The notes: generated by a model not told the origin, from the letters alone. 64,000 bases of DNA from DYFC01 sp041658585 (GCA_041658585.1 JBAZZX010000010.1:1-64000); one strand, 5' to 3'; positions 44,796-54,065 are shown, numbered from the stretch's first letter. Program-made: numbers and translations.

Positions 44796-45701
44796 CTAAG
44801 GCGGACATTTGGCGCAGACGGAGGTGAAGAGCGAGGTTGAGAGATACCGGTCTCCCCTGTCGGGCAGCAGGACAATAATAACGCCTTCTTTTAATTCGCT
44901 GGATTTTCTGAGGGCTATGTGCATCGCGGCGCCGCTGGACATTCCCACAAAAAGACCTTCTTTTGTTGCCAGCATCCTTGTAGTATCGAATGCCTCTTCA
45001 TCGTTCACATAATAATGTTCGTCGATCATGCCCGGATCAAATATTTTCGGTTTTATGGATTCCGTCATATTTTTCAGGCCCTGTATCCTGTGATTTAAAA
45101 CCGGTTCAACGCCTACTATTCTTATGTCTTTATTGAATTCTTTCAGCCTTCTGCCTACGCCCATAAGCGTTCCGGTTGTGCCCATGCCTGCAACAAAATG
45201 GGTGACACGCCCCTGTGTCTGATCTATAATCTCTTTGCCCGTGGTCTCATAATGGGCCAGGATGTTCGCTTCATTATCGAACTGGTTCGGCATGAAATAC
45301 CTGTCCGGGTCTTCGGACAGAATTTTATGGGCCAACCTTATTGCGCCATCCGTTCCTTCATTAGACGGCGTCAGAATAAGTTCCGCGCCGAACGCCTCAA
45401 GGATCCTTCTCCTTTCAATGCTGACGCAGGCAGGCATCGTGAGTTTTAATCTGTATCGCTTCGCGGTCGCAACCATGGCAAGCCCTATCCCGGTATTCCC
45501 GGAAGTAGCTTCAAGGATGATCTTGTCTTTTGTCAGGCGGCCTTCTTTTTCGGCAGCTTCAACCATGTACAGGGCAATCCGGTCTTTTACCGAACCCCCG
45601 GGGTTATTGCCCTCGAGTTTTGCAAAAAGCTTTACACTCGGATTTGGATTCAAATCTATGCTTGCGATCGGTGTGTTTCCAATGCATTGCAGTATTCCCA
45701 T
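44796..45701 (-). CDS. cysM: cysteine synthase (CysK/CysM family)
   Basis: PLP enzyme making cysteine from O-acetylserine (or phosphoserine) and sulfide; 301 aa. Seen: GNTPI at the start, KLEGNNPGGSVKDR with the PLP lysine, EATSGNTGIGLAMVA, FVAGMGTTGTLMGVGRRLKE, and a C-terminal GVIIVLLPDRGDRYLSTSLF. EGNNPGGSVKDR favours the CysM type. The odd location is between mrdA and rodA, ending 13 bases before rodA. It would use the sulfide made by the sulfate pathway. Confidence 0.92.
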   Translation of the reverse strand: MGILQCIGNTPIASIDLNPNPSVKLFAKLEGNNPGGSVKDRIALYMVEAAEKEGRLTKDKIILEATSGNTGIGLAMVATAKRYRLKLTMPACVSIERRRILEAFGAELILTPSNEGTDGAIRLAHKILSEDPDRYFMPNQFDNEANILAHYETTGKEIIDQTQGRVTHFVAGMGTTGTLMGVGRRLKEFNKDIRIVGVEPVLNHRIQGLKNMTESIKPKIFDPGMIDEHYYVNDEEAFDTTRMLATKEGLFVGMSSGAAMHIALRKSSELKEGVIIVLLPDRGDRYLSTSLFTSVCAKCPP

Positions 45702-45741
45702 AGTTAATTATACCGGATAGCCGTATTTAATGGCCAACTTA

Positions 45742-45890
45742 CTAATGAGTTCATAAGTAAGGACACCTTTAAACACCCTCCCCTTTATCCCCTCCCCTCA
45801 AGGGAGGGGCAATTCTTAAGTCCCCTCTCCCTTGAGGGGAGAGGGCAAGGGTGAGGGTGTGTGGCTTTACTTATGAACTCCTTTAGTAAA
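45742..45890. repeat. dispersed palindromic repeat family 1, copy 3
   Basis: The most complete copy: left arm ACTAATGAGTTCATAAGTAA, right arm TTACTTATGAACTCCTTTAG, with the twin palindromes CCCCTCCCCTCAAGGGAGGGG and CCCCTCTCCCTTGAGGGGAG between. Terminal arms of about 40 bases are inverted copies. Lies between mrdA and cysM. Confidence 0.88.
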
Positions 45891-45904
45891 TTGTATTTTT
45901 CAGG

Positions 45905-47728
45905 CTAATCATTGGAGACGGGAGGCGCCTCAGTTGTGCTTTGATCGGGTTTGTCGGATTTTATTTTTGGCGGCGCCTGGATCAATTTCATATAACTCTC
46001 GATAGCCGTTTTTGCAATCGGCGCTGCGGCGCTGCCGCCATGTCCGCCATGTTCTAACAGCACTGCCATCGCTATTTCAGGCTTTTCGACAGGCGCAAAT
46101 GCGACAAACCACGCATGGTCCTGATACTTCTCCGCCAAAGGGCGGTAACCGCTTTTTATGGCAATAACCTGCGCCGTTCCCGTTTTCCCGGCGACGGTCG
46201 TAAGATAAGATTTTGCAAGCCATCCCGTTCCTGACGGTTCGTTCACGACGCCCCAAAGGCCGCTTTTTACTAATGCAAAGGTTTCGGGTTTCATCTTTGC
46301 TTTCCCGGCAATGACCGGTTGGGCGTCTTTAATCAGCAGCGGTTTGTACAGTGTGCCGCCGTTGGCGAAGGTGCTTGTCATGAGCGCTAATTGCAGCGGA
46401 GTTACGGCTACATATCCCTGTCCTATTGCAGCGTTAAGGGTTTCACCAAGATACCACGGCTGTTTCTTATTTTCCATGTTCCATTTCGTATTGGGAATGA
46501 GTCCCTGCCGCTCTCTTCCGAGTTCGAGACCCGTTTTTTCACCCAGACCAAAGCTTGTAGCATATGCGTAGATTTTATCTATGCCGAGGTGTTTCCCTGC
46601 TTCATAAAAATAGACGTCGCAGGATTCCACGATAGCCCTGTGCAACGAAACCGGTCCGTGGCCGGTCTTTTTCCAGCAGCCGAAACGCCGGGAGCCGTAA
46701 TTGATCTCACCCTTGCATTCCACTTTGGCGTCCGGCGCAATGACGCCTTCTTCGAGTCCCGCAACCGCGGTAATGATCTTAAAGGTTGAACCGGGCGGAT
46801 ACTGACTCTGAATGGACCTGTTCAGGAGCGGATTCCTTTTATCTTTCGCAATGGAAAGCCATTTTTCGGAACTGATACCTTTTGTAAAAAGGTTTGGATC
46901 AAAAGAGGGTTTGCTGATCATCCCTAATATTTCTCCGGTGTCAGGCTTTATTGCTACTAATGAACCTGTCTTATCTCCGAAGGCCCTCTCCGCTTCTCTT
47001 TGAAAATTTATATCTATGCTCAGCTTGATGTCCCGCCCTTTTACCGGCGGTTTTTCCTGCAGGAGCCTCAGTTCTCTGCCGAGGGCATTTACTTCGATAA
47101 TCCGTTTCCCGGGCGTTCCTCTAAGAGAATTATCAAAAAATTTCTCTACACCCCACTGGCCGATAAACGTATCCGGAGGTACGTCTTTATAATCAGGGTC
47201 TTTCACCTGTGAAGGGGTAAGCTTGCCGAGATAACCGATAACATGTGAGCCGACGTCGCCATGAATGTATTCCCGGCTTATCTCTACTTCGATAATGAGC
47301 CCTGGCAGATCGGAGCGCCTTGCCTCCAGAAAGGCTATTTCATTGTTTGTAAGGCCCTGTTTCAGTCTTACGGGTATGAAGGGACTCAGTTCCGGTTTAT
47401 TCAGTTTGTCGAGTATCTCTTCTTCAGGGACATTAAGCACCTTTGAAAGGATATGTATATTGCTTTTATCAAATTCATCGGGGATTATGGCTGCAAAAAA
47501 ATAAGGGAGGTTCTTCACAAGGGGAATGCCGTTTCTGTCGAAGATGATGCCCCTTGGAGCAGGGATTGTGACGATCCTGAGCATATTAGCCTCTGATAAC
47601 CGTCTGTATTCATTCCCCTGCAGTATCTGCAATTGCCAGAGTCTCAGGGCAAGGAAGATAAAGACGACGGCAATAATATAACTTATGATGACGATTTTTT
47701 CGGTTTCGTTCTTTATATTCATTCCCAT
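45905..47728 (-). CDS. mrdA: elongasome transpeptidase PBP2 (MrdA)
   Basis: Class B PBP, 607 aa. One N-terminal helix (about 12-32), PBP dimer domain with PAPRGIIFDRNGIPLVKN, transpeptidase domain with S-x-x-K in YPPGSTFKI, SCD-type second motif in VESCDVYFYEAG, and KTGTAQ. Crosslinks lateral wall murein with RodA. The C terminus is Pro/Ser/Thr-rich. Overlaps mreD by several bases. Confidence 0.95.
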   Translation of the reverse strand: MGMNIKNETEKIVIISYIIAVVFIFLALRLWQLQILQGNEYRRLSEANMLRIVTIPAPRGIIFDRNGIPLVKNLPYFFAAIIPDEFDKSNIHILSKVLNVPEEEILDKLNKPELSPFIPVRLKQGLTNNEIAFLEARRSDLPGLIIEVEISREYIHGDVGSHVIGYLGKLTPSQVKDPDYKDVPPDTFIGQWGVEKFFDNSLRGTPGKRIIEVNALGRELRLLQEKPPVKGRDIKLSIDINFQREAERAFGDKTGSLVAIKPDTGEILGMISKPSFDPNLFTKGISSEKWLSIAKDKRNPLLNRSIQSQYPPGSTFKIITAVAGLEEGVIAPDAKVECKGEINYGSRRFGCWKKTGHGPVSLHRAIVESCDVYFYEAGKHLGIDKIYAYATSFGLGEKTGLELGRERQGLIPNTKWNMENKKQPWYLGETLNAAIGQGYVAVTPLQLALMTSTFANGGTLYKPLLIKDAQPVIAGKAKMKPETFALVKSGLWGVVNEPSGTGWLAKSYLTTVAGKTGTAQVIAIKSGYRPLAEKYQDHAWFVAFAPVEKPEIAMAVLLEHGGHGGSAAAPIAKTAIESYMKLIQAPPKIKSDKPDQSTTEAPPVSND

Positions 47729-48180
47729 CCCTGCTTTTTCTTCGGCTTCAGAAAAACCCCAAAGGGCGCATTAAACAGAGATTGAGCTGCAATTATCAAT
47801 AAAGCCGTTCCGGCGCCTGCAGGCATCCGGTCAAAAATACTCCGCAGAAAGAAGACAAATAAACTGTCTGCAAAGGTAAACAGTGAAATGCTTATCATCC
47901 CCAGAAACGGATTCCACACAAAGAACCTCATGTATAGAAAGGAAGACAGATAGCCGACAAGCCCTTTGCTCAGAAGGTTCGGACCGAGGAATCCGCCGGA
48001 AAGGCTGTCCTCAAAAATGCCGATTATGGCGCCAATGGCCATCCCTTTGATATCACCGTACTTAATGCCGGCATAAAAAGCCAGGAGAACGGTGAGATTG
48101 GGAGTTATATCAAACAAAGAAAGACTCCCCTGGATGATAAGCGCCAGAAAAAAAACCGCTGCCCACAAAAAGTAAATCAT
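47719..48180 (-). CDS. mreD: rod shape-determining protein MreD
   Basis: 153 aa with five or six helices, poorly conserved as usual. Identification from position between mreC and mrdA, size, and motifs such as TPNLTVLLAFYAGIKYGDIKG and GIFEDSLSGGFLGPNLLSKG (key parts). Membrane subunit of the MreBCD scaffold. Overlaps mreC and mrdA at both ends. Confidence 0.88.
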   Translation of the reverse strand: MIYFLWAAVFFLALIIQGSLSLFDITPNLTVLLAFYAGIKYGDIKGMAIGAIIGIFEDSLSGGFLGPNLLSKGLVGYLSSFLYMRFFVWNPFLGMISISLFTFADSLFVFFLRSIFDRMPAGAGTALLIIAAQSLFNAPFGVFLKPKKKQGWE

Positions 48181-48959
48181 TCTTTATGGATTATGGCGAC
48201 AATCTCGATTTTTGAGGTATCTACATATGGAAGCGCTTCAATATCCTGAAAGAAACCGATGTCTTTTTTATTGACCTTTGAAACATAACCTACGGGAATT
48301 CCATGGGGGAAAAGCATGTCAAGTCCTGATGTTATGATAATATCATCTTTTTTGACTTCTTCTTCGTAGGGGATATATTTTAACTGGCATTTCCTGAAGC
48401 CCGTGCCGGACACTACTCCTTCGGTCCGGTTTTCCTGCAGCCTGACTGCTACGGAAAAATTTATATCGCCGACAAGAAGGAGATATGAATATGAATCCGA
48501 GACGCCGGCAATCTTTCCTGCCAGACCTTTCTCGGTTACGGCGATCATATCTTTGGCAATGCCGGCTGATGAGCCTTTATCAAGGATCAGGGTATTTGAC
48601 CATTGGTCGGTGCTTCTTCCGATTACCCGTGCGGTGGCGATATATTTGTGTTCTTTTTCTTTCAGGGCAAGGATTTCTCTCAGTCTTTTATTTTCGAGGA
48701 ATATCTCACGGCAGGCCTGCTGTTCCTGTAGCATTTTACCCATTTCCGCTTTTAGTCTGATATTTTCTTCTTCCCTGAGCAGCATCCTGTGGAAAGGAGC
48801 ATTTATGGAATCCTTCAGGGAAGTTTTGGCCTCATGAAACCGGTTCAGCGCGGGGCTGAGAAACTGAAACGGCAACAGGCGCTGTCTGTTGCTCTGGTAA
48901 GTCATCAAACTTAAGGTTAAGATAATGAACAGTAAAAGCAGAAGCCACTTCTTAGGCAT
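48177..48959 (-). CDS. mreC: rod shape-determining protein MreC
   Basis: 260 aa: one N-terminal helix (about 4-20), a coiled coil (about 60-105), then the periplasmic beta domain with ATARVIGRSTDQWSNTLILD, DKGSSAGIAKDMIAVTEKGL and VSGTGFRKCQLKYIPYEEEV, IITSGLDMLFPHGIPVGYV. Links MreB to PBP2 and RodA. The mreB stop overlaps its start. Confidence 0.93.
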   Translation of the reverse strand: MPKKWLLLLLFIILTLSLMTYQSNRQRLLPFQFLSPALNRFHEAKTSLKDSINAPFHRMLLREEENIRLKAEMGKMLQEQQACREIFLENKRLREILALKEKEHKYIATARVIGRSTDQWSNTLILDKGSSAGIAKDMIAVTEKGLAGKIAGVSDSYSYLLLVGDINFSVAVRLQENRTEGVVSGTGFRKCQLKYIPYEEEVKKDDIIITSGLDMLFPHGIPVGYVSKVNKKDIGFFQDIEALPYVDTSKIEIVAIIHKE

Positions 48960-49996
48960 TATACATTAATCGCCACTCTTCTCAGCAGGTCAAGCTCATC
49001 AAGCATCTTGCCGACGCCGCGCACTACTGCGGTAAGCGGGTCTTCTGCAACAAAAACAGGCAGCCCGGTTTCTTCTCTTATCAACAGGTCGAGACCCCTG
49101 AGGAGGGCGCCTCCGCCGGCTAATATTATTCCCTTGTCGACAATATCGGACGCCAGTTCGGGCGGCGTATTTTCAAGGATGACCTTTATGGTTTCAAGTA
49201 TTACATTGACAGGCTCGGCAAGCGCCTCTCTGATCTCGTCTTCATTGATGGTGAGGGTTTTGGGAATGCCTGAAATCAGGTCTCGTCCCTTTATTTCCAT
49301 AGTGCGTTTGTCGCTTCCTTCGGTCCGATAGGCGGAGCCTGTGTGTATCTTTATCTGCTCGGCGGTCATGTCTCCGATCATGAGATTATATCTGCGTTTG
49401 ATAAAGGCCATTATGGCCTCATCCATCTTATCTCCGCCGACCCTGACAGCCCTGCTGTAAACAACGCCGTCAAGAGAGATGACGGCAACATCCGTGGTGC
49501 CGCCGCCTATATCCACAATCATATTCCCTGAGGGCTCGCCGACGGGCAGTCCGACGCCAATGGCTGCGGCCATCGGTTCGCCGATAAGATAAACTTCGCG
49601 CGCCCCTGAGACCTGGGCGGCGTCCTTTACCGCACGCTGTTCAACCTGAGTGATACCTGAGGGAACTCCGATAATAACCCTTGGAGAAACAAAACTTCTC
49701 CTGTTGTGTACCTTTGTAATAAAATATTTCAGCATCTCACCGGTTGCGTCAAAGTCGGCTATAACGCCGTCTTTCATAGGTCTTATAGCGGTAATATTGG
49801 CGGGCGTTTTACCGAGCATCCTCTTTGCCTCGGTCCCGACGGCTACGGGCTTTTTGTCGTCTTTTCTGATGACGACGACCGAGGGCTCGTTGCATACTAT
49901 GCCTTTCCCCTTTACAAAGACAAGGGTGTTTGCAGTTCCGAGATCTATGGCAAGATCATTTGAAAACATTCCGAGAATTTTATGGAAAAACATCAT
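48959..49996 (-). CDS. mreB: actin-like rod shape protein MreB
   Basis: 345 aa. DLAIDLGTANTLVFVKGKGI, VVIRKDDKKPVAVG, IVDIGGGTTDVAVISLDGVV (phosphate 2), GIILAGGGALLRGLD (adenosine motif). An N-terminal amphipathic segment MMFFHKILGMF may bind membrane. Overlaps the RDD gene by ATGA with AGGAGG inside that gene's end. Confidence 0.97.
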   Translation of the reverse strand: MMFFHKILGMFSNDLAIDLGTANTLVFVKGKGIVCNEPSVVVIRKDDKKPVAVGTEAKRMLGKTPANITAIRPMKDGVIADFDATGEMLKYFITKVHNRRSFVSPRVIIGVPSGITQVEQRAVKDAAQVSGAREVYLIGEPMAAAIGVGLPVGEPSGNMIVDIGGGTTDVAVISLDGVVYSRAVRVGGDKMDEAIMAFIKRRYNLMIGDMTAEQIKIHTGSAYRTEGSDKRTMEIKGRDLISGIPKTLTINEDEIREALAEPVNVILETIKVILENTPPELASDIVDKGIILAGGGALLRGLDLLIREETGLPVFVAEDPLTAVVRGVGKMLDELDLLRRVAINV

Positions 49997-50418
49997 GCCT
50001 CCTGTTTCAACTGAGGGTTCTCTATCACTATGGTTCTTGCGAATTCATCTCCGAGGCGCATCCGGTTCTTGCTGCCCAGCAAGATGATAAATTCAAAAGC
50101 AGAAACAATAGCTACGAATATCCATCCCAGCCAGAGTATTTTATAAAAAAGGAAACCGATACCGAAAAGGCCGTTCCTCAGTATCGAATCTCTAAAAGAA
50201 CATGGTTTAAATGAGTCTGCCGAAACAACTCTGAGCCCTATAAGTTTTTTCCCCAAACTTCCGCCGTCGAACAGGCCGTCACCTATTAATAGATAAGTAA
50301 GTGCGGCATAGAATCCGGCCTTTGGAACAAGTTCCACTGCAACTGCTATTATTATGAAGTCGAGGATTTTGGCAATAGTTCTGAGAAGCAACCCTGCCGT
50401 TTTTGTTTCCTCAGACAT
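49993..50418 (-). CDS. RDD-family membrane protein
   Basis: 141 aa with three or four hydrophobic segments. RDD signature: an Arg in the first helix region (LLLRTIAKILDFIIIAVAVE), Asp residues after it, and GGSLGKKLIGLRVVS. Function of these proteins is mostly unknown. First gene of the mreBCD-mrdA unit and translationally coupled to mreB. Confidence 0.8.
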   Translation of the reverse strand: MSEETKTAGLLLRTIAKILDFIIIAVAVELVPKAGFYAALTYLLIGDGLFDGGSLGKKLIGLRVVSADSFKPCSFRDSILRNGLFGIGFLFYKILWLGWIFVAIVSAFEFIILLGSKNRMRLGDEFARTIVIENPQLKQEA

Positions 50419-50479
50419 TTAGAAATCTTAACAAACTACACCTCAATATTGCAAGAGTAAGACGATTGAAACGGTTTGC

Positions 50480-50645
50480 TTGGTTCGCAAAGTTCACCCG
50501 GTTTACCATGTTTACTCAGTTTACCCTGTTGTAAGGTTTTATTGTATTTGCATAGTTTATTATGGTATAAAATCAACCGTGCAAACAGAGCAAGCAAGGT
50601 GAACAGATTAGGCCGAGTAAACCGGGTGAACAGGGTAAACTGACT
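50480..50645. repeat. inverted, internally repetitive spacer between RDD gene and rdgB
   Basis: Left part GTTCACCCGGTTTACCATGT and AGTTTACCCTGTT; right part GAGTAAACCGGGTGAACAGG and GTAAACTGAC in the opposite sense. The units GTTCACCCGGTTTAC and AGTTTACCCTGTT recur. It spans the divergent promoter region of two operons. Confidence 0.7.
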
Positions 50646-50646
50646 T

Positions 50647-51243
50647 ATGGATATAGTGCTTGCAACAAAAAACAAGAATAAAGCTGAAGAATTGAAGAGG
50701 ATTACCGAAGGTATGCCTGTGTCCATCTTTACACTTGATGATTTTCCCGGATGTCCGGAAACGGAGGAAGACGGAGCTACCTTTGAAGCAAACGCTATAA
50801 AGAAGGCGCTGGCTGCAGCCCGATATACTGGCAGGCCTGCATTGGCCGATGATTCAGGTCTTGAGGTTTATGCGCTCGGGGGGGCGCCCGGTATTTACTC
50901 GGCGCGATATGCCGGCGCAGGGGCAAACGACAGACAAAATACCGGGAAACTGCTCTCCGAGATGCGGTCATTAGTACAAGATAAGAGGGGCGCCCGGTTC
51001 GTGTGCTGTATTGCATTGGCGTTCCCGGACGGCAATACATATACATTCTATGGCTATGCAGAAGGCAGTATTGGAACGGAGCAGCGCGGAGTTCGGGGCT
51101 TCGGTTATGATCCGGTGTTCTATCCCGAGGGCTGTAACAGGACTTTTGCCGAGATGGATGAGAAGGAAAAAGACGCCCTAAGCCATAGGGGAAAGGCATT
51201 GCAAGCCTTTTCTCGATATCTTAACATGTTGATTAATATATGA
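50647..51243 (+). CDS. rdgB: XTP/dITP diphosphatase (RdgB/HAM1)
   Basis: Removes non-canonical purine nucleotides (ITP, XTP, dITP) from the pool; 198 aa. Motifs: MDIVLATKNKNKAEELK, EDGATFEANAIKKA, ALADDSGLEVYALGGAPGIYSARYAG (given as a key block), GYDPVFYPEG, and DALSHRGKALQAF. Divergent from the mre operon; no close plus-strand neighbour until adk. Confidence 0.96.
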   Translation: MDIVLATKNKNKAEELKRITEGMPVSIFTLDDFPGCPETEEDGATFEANAIKKALAAARYTGRPALADDSGLEVYALGGAPGIYSARYAGAGANDRQNTGKLLSEMRSLVQDKRGARFVCCIALAFPDGNTYTFYGYAEGSIGTEQRGVRGFGYDPVFYPEGCNRTFAEMDEKEKDALSHRGKALQAFSRYLNMLINI

Positions 51244-51301
51244 TTTGCTAATTCAAAGTTTAGTGATAAGTAATTTTTATCCGTTTATGAGAAATATGAA
51301 T

Positions 51302-51330
51302 TTGACTTAAAACATCTCGGATAATATAGT
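51302..51330 (+). promoter_or_regulatory. sigma70-type promoter upstream of adk-sat-apr
   Basis: TTGACT (51302-51307), 17-base spacer, TATAGT (51325-51330). The start site near 51337 leaves an AT-rich leader of about 165 bases before adk. Nothing else is recognised in the 51244-51503 gap. Confidence 0.6.
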
Positions 51331-51503
51331 TATATGTCTCATTTTTGTTTTTATATTAAGCTCTGCCACACAATTATTATTTTTTTTAATAAGCAAATTT
51401 ATTTAATTTAGGGTGATTTTGTTATTTTAGCCGTCTTGTTTCAAAAAGCAACAGGCGAATTTTTATAAATTTGTCATTAAAAAATTAATATGGAGGTTGA
51501 ACT

Positions 51504-52151
51504 ATGAGAATAGTATTGCTTGGCGCACCGGGTGCGGGTAAAGGAACTCAGGCAAAAAAACTTATCGAGAAATATGGAATGCCGCAGATTTCAACAGGAG
51601 ACCTTTTGAGGGCGGCTGTCGGCGCCGGCACTCCATTAGGTAAAGAAGCGAAGTCTTACATGGATAAAGGCGAGCTTGTTCCGGACAGTGTAGTTTTGGG
51701 TATGGTCGAAGAAAGACTGAAACAGGATGATTGCAAAAAAGGTTATATACTCGATGGATTTCCGAGAAATACCGCGCAGGCGGAAGCCTTGGACAAGATG
51801 CTTGACGCCCTCGGCATGTCCTTAAGCGCGGCATTAAGCGTGGATGTGCCTTTTGAAGACCTTATGAAAAGACTCACGGGCAGAAGAACATGCAAGGCCT
51901 GCGGCCAGATGTACAATATTTATTTTAAAGCGCCTGCGAAAGAAGGAACCTGTGACAAATGCAGCGGAGAGTTATTCCAGAGGGATGATGATAAAGAGGC
52001 CACCATCAAGAAGAGGCTGGAAGTATACAATGCCCAGACGGCTCCTCTCATCGACTATTACGGCAAGAAAGGTATTGTTAAATCGGTGACCGGCACCGGC
52101 AATATTGACGATATATTCAAAACAGTTTGCGAGAAATTAGGTCTTAAATAA
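51504..52151 (+). CDS. adk: adenylate kinase
   Basis: 215 aa long-form enzyme (ATP + AMP to 2 ADP). P-loop GAPGAGKGTQ at 7-16, ISTGDLLRAAV, DGFPRN, and a LID with four Cys (CKACG and CDKCSG) for a structural zinc. It lies 46 bases before sat. In sulfate reducers adk next to sat makes sense because APS reduction releases AMP that must be recycled. GGAGG site before ATG. Confidence 0.96.
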   Translation: MRIVLLGAPGAGKGTQAKKLIEKYGMPQISTGDLLRAAVGAGTPLGKEAKSYMDKGELVPDSVVLGMVEERLKQDDCKKGYILDGFPRNTAQAEALDKMLDALGMSLSAALSVDVPFEDLMKRLTGRRTCKACGQMYNIYFKAPAKEGTCDKCSGELFQRDDDKEATIKKRLEVYNAQTAPLIDYYGKKGIVKSVTGTGNIDDIFKTVCEKLGLK

Positions 52152-52197
52152 GAAATTCAAGCTTGGACTTGAAAATATAAATTAAGGAGGAAATAGT

Positions 52198-53409
52198 ATG
52201 GCTTTAGTAAATCCACATGGGAAAGAGAAGAAACTAAAACCCCTTTTGCTGACAGGGGCGGAACTGGAAGCGGAGAAGAAAAAAGCGGCATCACTGAAAC
52301 AGATCAAGATAACATCCCGCGAGGCGGGTGATCTCATCATGCTGGGCCTCGGCGGCTTCACACCGCTCACCGGCTTTATGACCCAGGCTGACTGGAAAGG
52401 GGTATGCGCTGACTTCAAGATGGCTGACGGTACATTCTGGCCGATACCTGTTACTTTGTCTGCGTCCAAAGCTGACGCCGACGGCATTAAGGTCGGTGAC
52501 GAAATTGCGCTCTTCTCCGATGAGTTCGAAAAGATTATGGCCACGATGAAAGTGACCGAGAAATACAACATCGACAAGGCTTTTGAATGCAAGCACATCT
52601 TCACGACGGCAGATATGGAGCATCCCGGTGTCAAAATGGTAATGGAGCAGCAAGACGTTAACCTCGCCGGCCCTGTTAAGGTAATGAGCCAGGGAGGGTT
52701 CCCTGCACAGTACCCGGGTATGTTCCTGACACCCGCTGAGACCAGGAAGATGTTCGAAGAGAAAGGATGGAACGTAGTCGCCGCCCTCCAGCTCAGGAAC
52801 CCGATGCACCGTTCCCACGAGTATCTCGCAAAGATAGCCATCGAGATCTGCGACGGCGTACTCATCCACCAGCTCCTTGGAAAACTGAAACCGGGTGACA
52901 TCCCTGCGGAAGTAAGGGTAAAGGCAATCGACAAACTCGTTGAAAAATACTTCGTTAAGAACACCTGCATCCAAGCCGGCTATCCCCTCGACATGCGGTA
53001 TGCCGGCCCCCGTGAGGCGCTCCTCCATGCGACCTTTAGGCAGAACTACGGCTGCTACTATATGATTATCGGCCGTGACCACGCAGGCGTCGGCGAGTAC
53101 TATGGTCCTTTTGATGCCCAGAAGATATTTGACCAGATCCCTGCCGGGTCACTTGAGATCAAGCCGCTGAAGATCGACTGGACCTTCTTCTGCACGAAGT
53201 GCGACGGCATGGCCTCGATGAAGACCTGCCCGCACGGCAAAGACGAAAGGGTTATGCTCAGCGGCACAAAACTGAGGAAGATGCTCTCCGAAGGTGAGGA
53301 AGTATCCTCGCAGTTCAGCCGTCCTGAAGTAGCTGAAATCCTGAAAGAGTACTATCAGGGACTTACTGAGAAGGTTGAGATTAAAATGCACAAATACACG
53401 GGTAGCTGA
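52198..53409 (+). CDS. sat: dissimilatory sulfate adenylyltransferase (ATP sulfurylase)
   Basis: Activates sulfate with ATP to APS and pyrophosphate; 403 aa, the homo-oligomeric form without a kinase domain. Motifs: QLRNPMHRSHE at 198-208, IGRDHAGVGEYYG with GRDHAG at 292-297, LMLGLGGFTPLTGFM near the start, and a Cys pair region FFCTKCDGMASMKTCPHG that may bind zinc. Strong AAGGAGG. First of the sulfate-respiration genes; a hairpin separates it from aprB. Confidence 0.97.
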   Translation: MALVNPHGKEKKLKPLLLTGAELEAEKKKAASLKQIKITSREAGDLIMLGLGGFTPLTGFMTQADWKGVCADFKMADGTFWPIPVTLSASKADADGIKVGDEIALFSDEFEKIMATMKVTEKYNIDKAFECKHIFTTADMEHPGVKMVMEQQDVNLAGPVKVMSQGGFPAQYPGMFLTPAETRKMFEEKGWNVVAALQLRNPMHRSHEYLAKIAIEICDGVLIHQLLGKLKPGDIPAEVRVKAIDKLVEKYFVKNTCIQAGYPLDMRYAGPREALLHATFRQNYGCYYMIIGRDHAGVGEYYGPFDAQKIFDQIPAGSLEIKPLKIDWTFFCTKCDGMASMKTCPHGKDERVMLSGTKLRKMLSEGEEVSSQFSRPEVAEILKEYYQGLTEKVEIKMHKYTGS

Positions 53410-53482
53410 AGGCGAAAAGAAATAAATTATTCTGAAATAAACGGATAAGTATTCAAAAAGGGTGTATAAATTATAGATTTAC

Positions 53483-53530
53483 GGTTAGCAGGCAGTCTTG
53501 TTGGGAAACCTCAACGCTGCCTGCTTAACC
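53483..53530 (+). promoter_or_regulatory. stable hairpin between sat and aprB
   Basis: GGTTAGCAGGCAG (53483-53495) pairs with CTGCCTGCTTAACC (53517-53530) with one bulged base, and an inner TTG/CAA extends it. No T run follows, so it is more likely an RNA processing or stability element than a terminator. It is followed by a purine-rich AAGGAAAGGAGGTGGGAAG run of unclear use. Confidence 0.6.
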
Positions 53531-53625
53531 AAGTTAAATAAGGAAAGGAGGTGGGAAGAGTCATAACGTTTCTTTTTAACTCTTTTTATTTCAATTTAAA
53601 CCAATATTAAAGGAGGTGTTTTTAA

Positions 53626-54045
53626 ATGCCAAGTTTTGTAATTACTGAAAAGTGTGACGGCTGCAAGGCCGGGGACAAGACTGCATGTCAGTACATCTGT
53701 CCTCACGATCTCATGATCCTCGACAGAGAGACAATGAAAGCTTACAATCAGGAGCCTGAGCAGTGCTGGGAATGCTTTAACTGTGTAAAGATCTGCCCCC
53801 AGCAGGCGGTCGAGGTAAGAGGCTATTCAGACTTTGTTCCACTCGGATCACAGACTATTCCTTTGAGAGGTTCCGATAATATCATGTGGACTATCAAGTT
53901 CAGAAGCGGTCTGATCAAGAGGTTCAAATTCCCGATCAGGACCACAGTGGAAGGTGCCGTTGATCCTTATGCAGGCAAGCCAGAGCCTGATTTCGCATCG
54001 GTTAAGAAGCCCGGCTTATTTACAAAGCCAGCAAGAACTGAATAA
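53626..54045 (+). CDS. aprB: adenylylsulfate reductase beta subunit
   Basis: Electron-carrying subunit with two [4Fe-4S] clusters, 139 aa. Cluster Cys are in CDGCKAGDKTACQYICP and CWECFNCVKICPQQAVE, the first with the extended spacing typical of AprB. The C-terminal tail (about 100-139) wraps around AprA in known structures. AAGGAGG site; aprA begins 20 bases on. Confidence 0.97.
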   Translation: MPSFVITEKCDGCKAGDKTACQYICPHDLMILDRETMKAYNQEPEQCWECFNCVKICPQQAVEVRGYSDFVPLGSQTIPLRGSDNIMWTIKFRSGLIKRFKFPIRTTVEGAVDPYAGKPEPDFASVKKPGLFTKPARTE

Positions 54046-54065
54046 TTAAGGAGGTGAATATATAA

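Noticed and set aside
52291..53082. Minus-strand frames over 260 aa inside sat
   Set aside because: Antisense shadow of sat caused by codon bias; no ribosome site.
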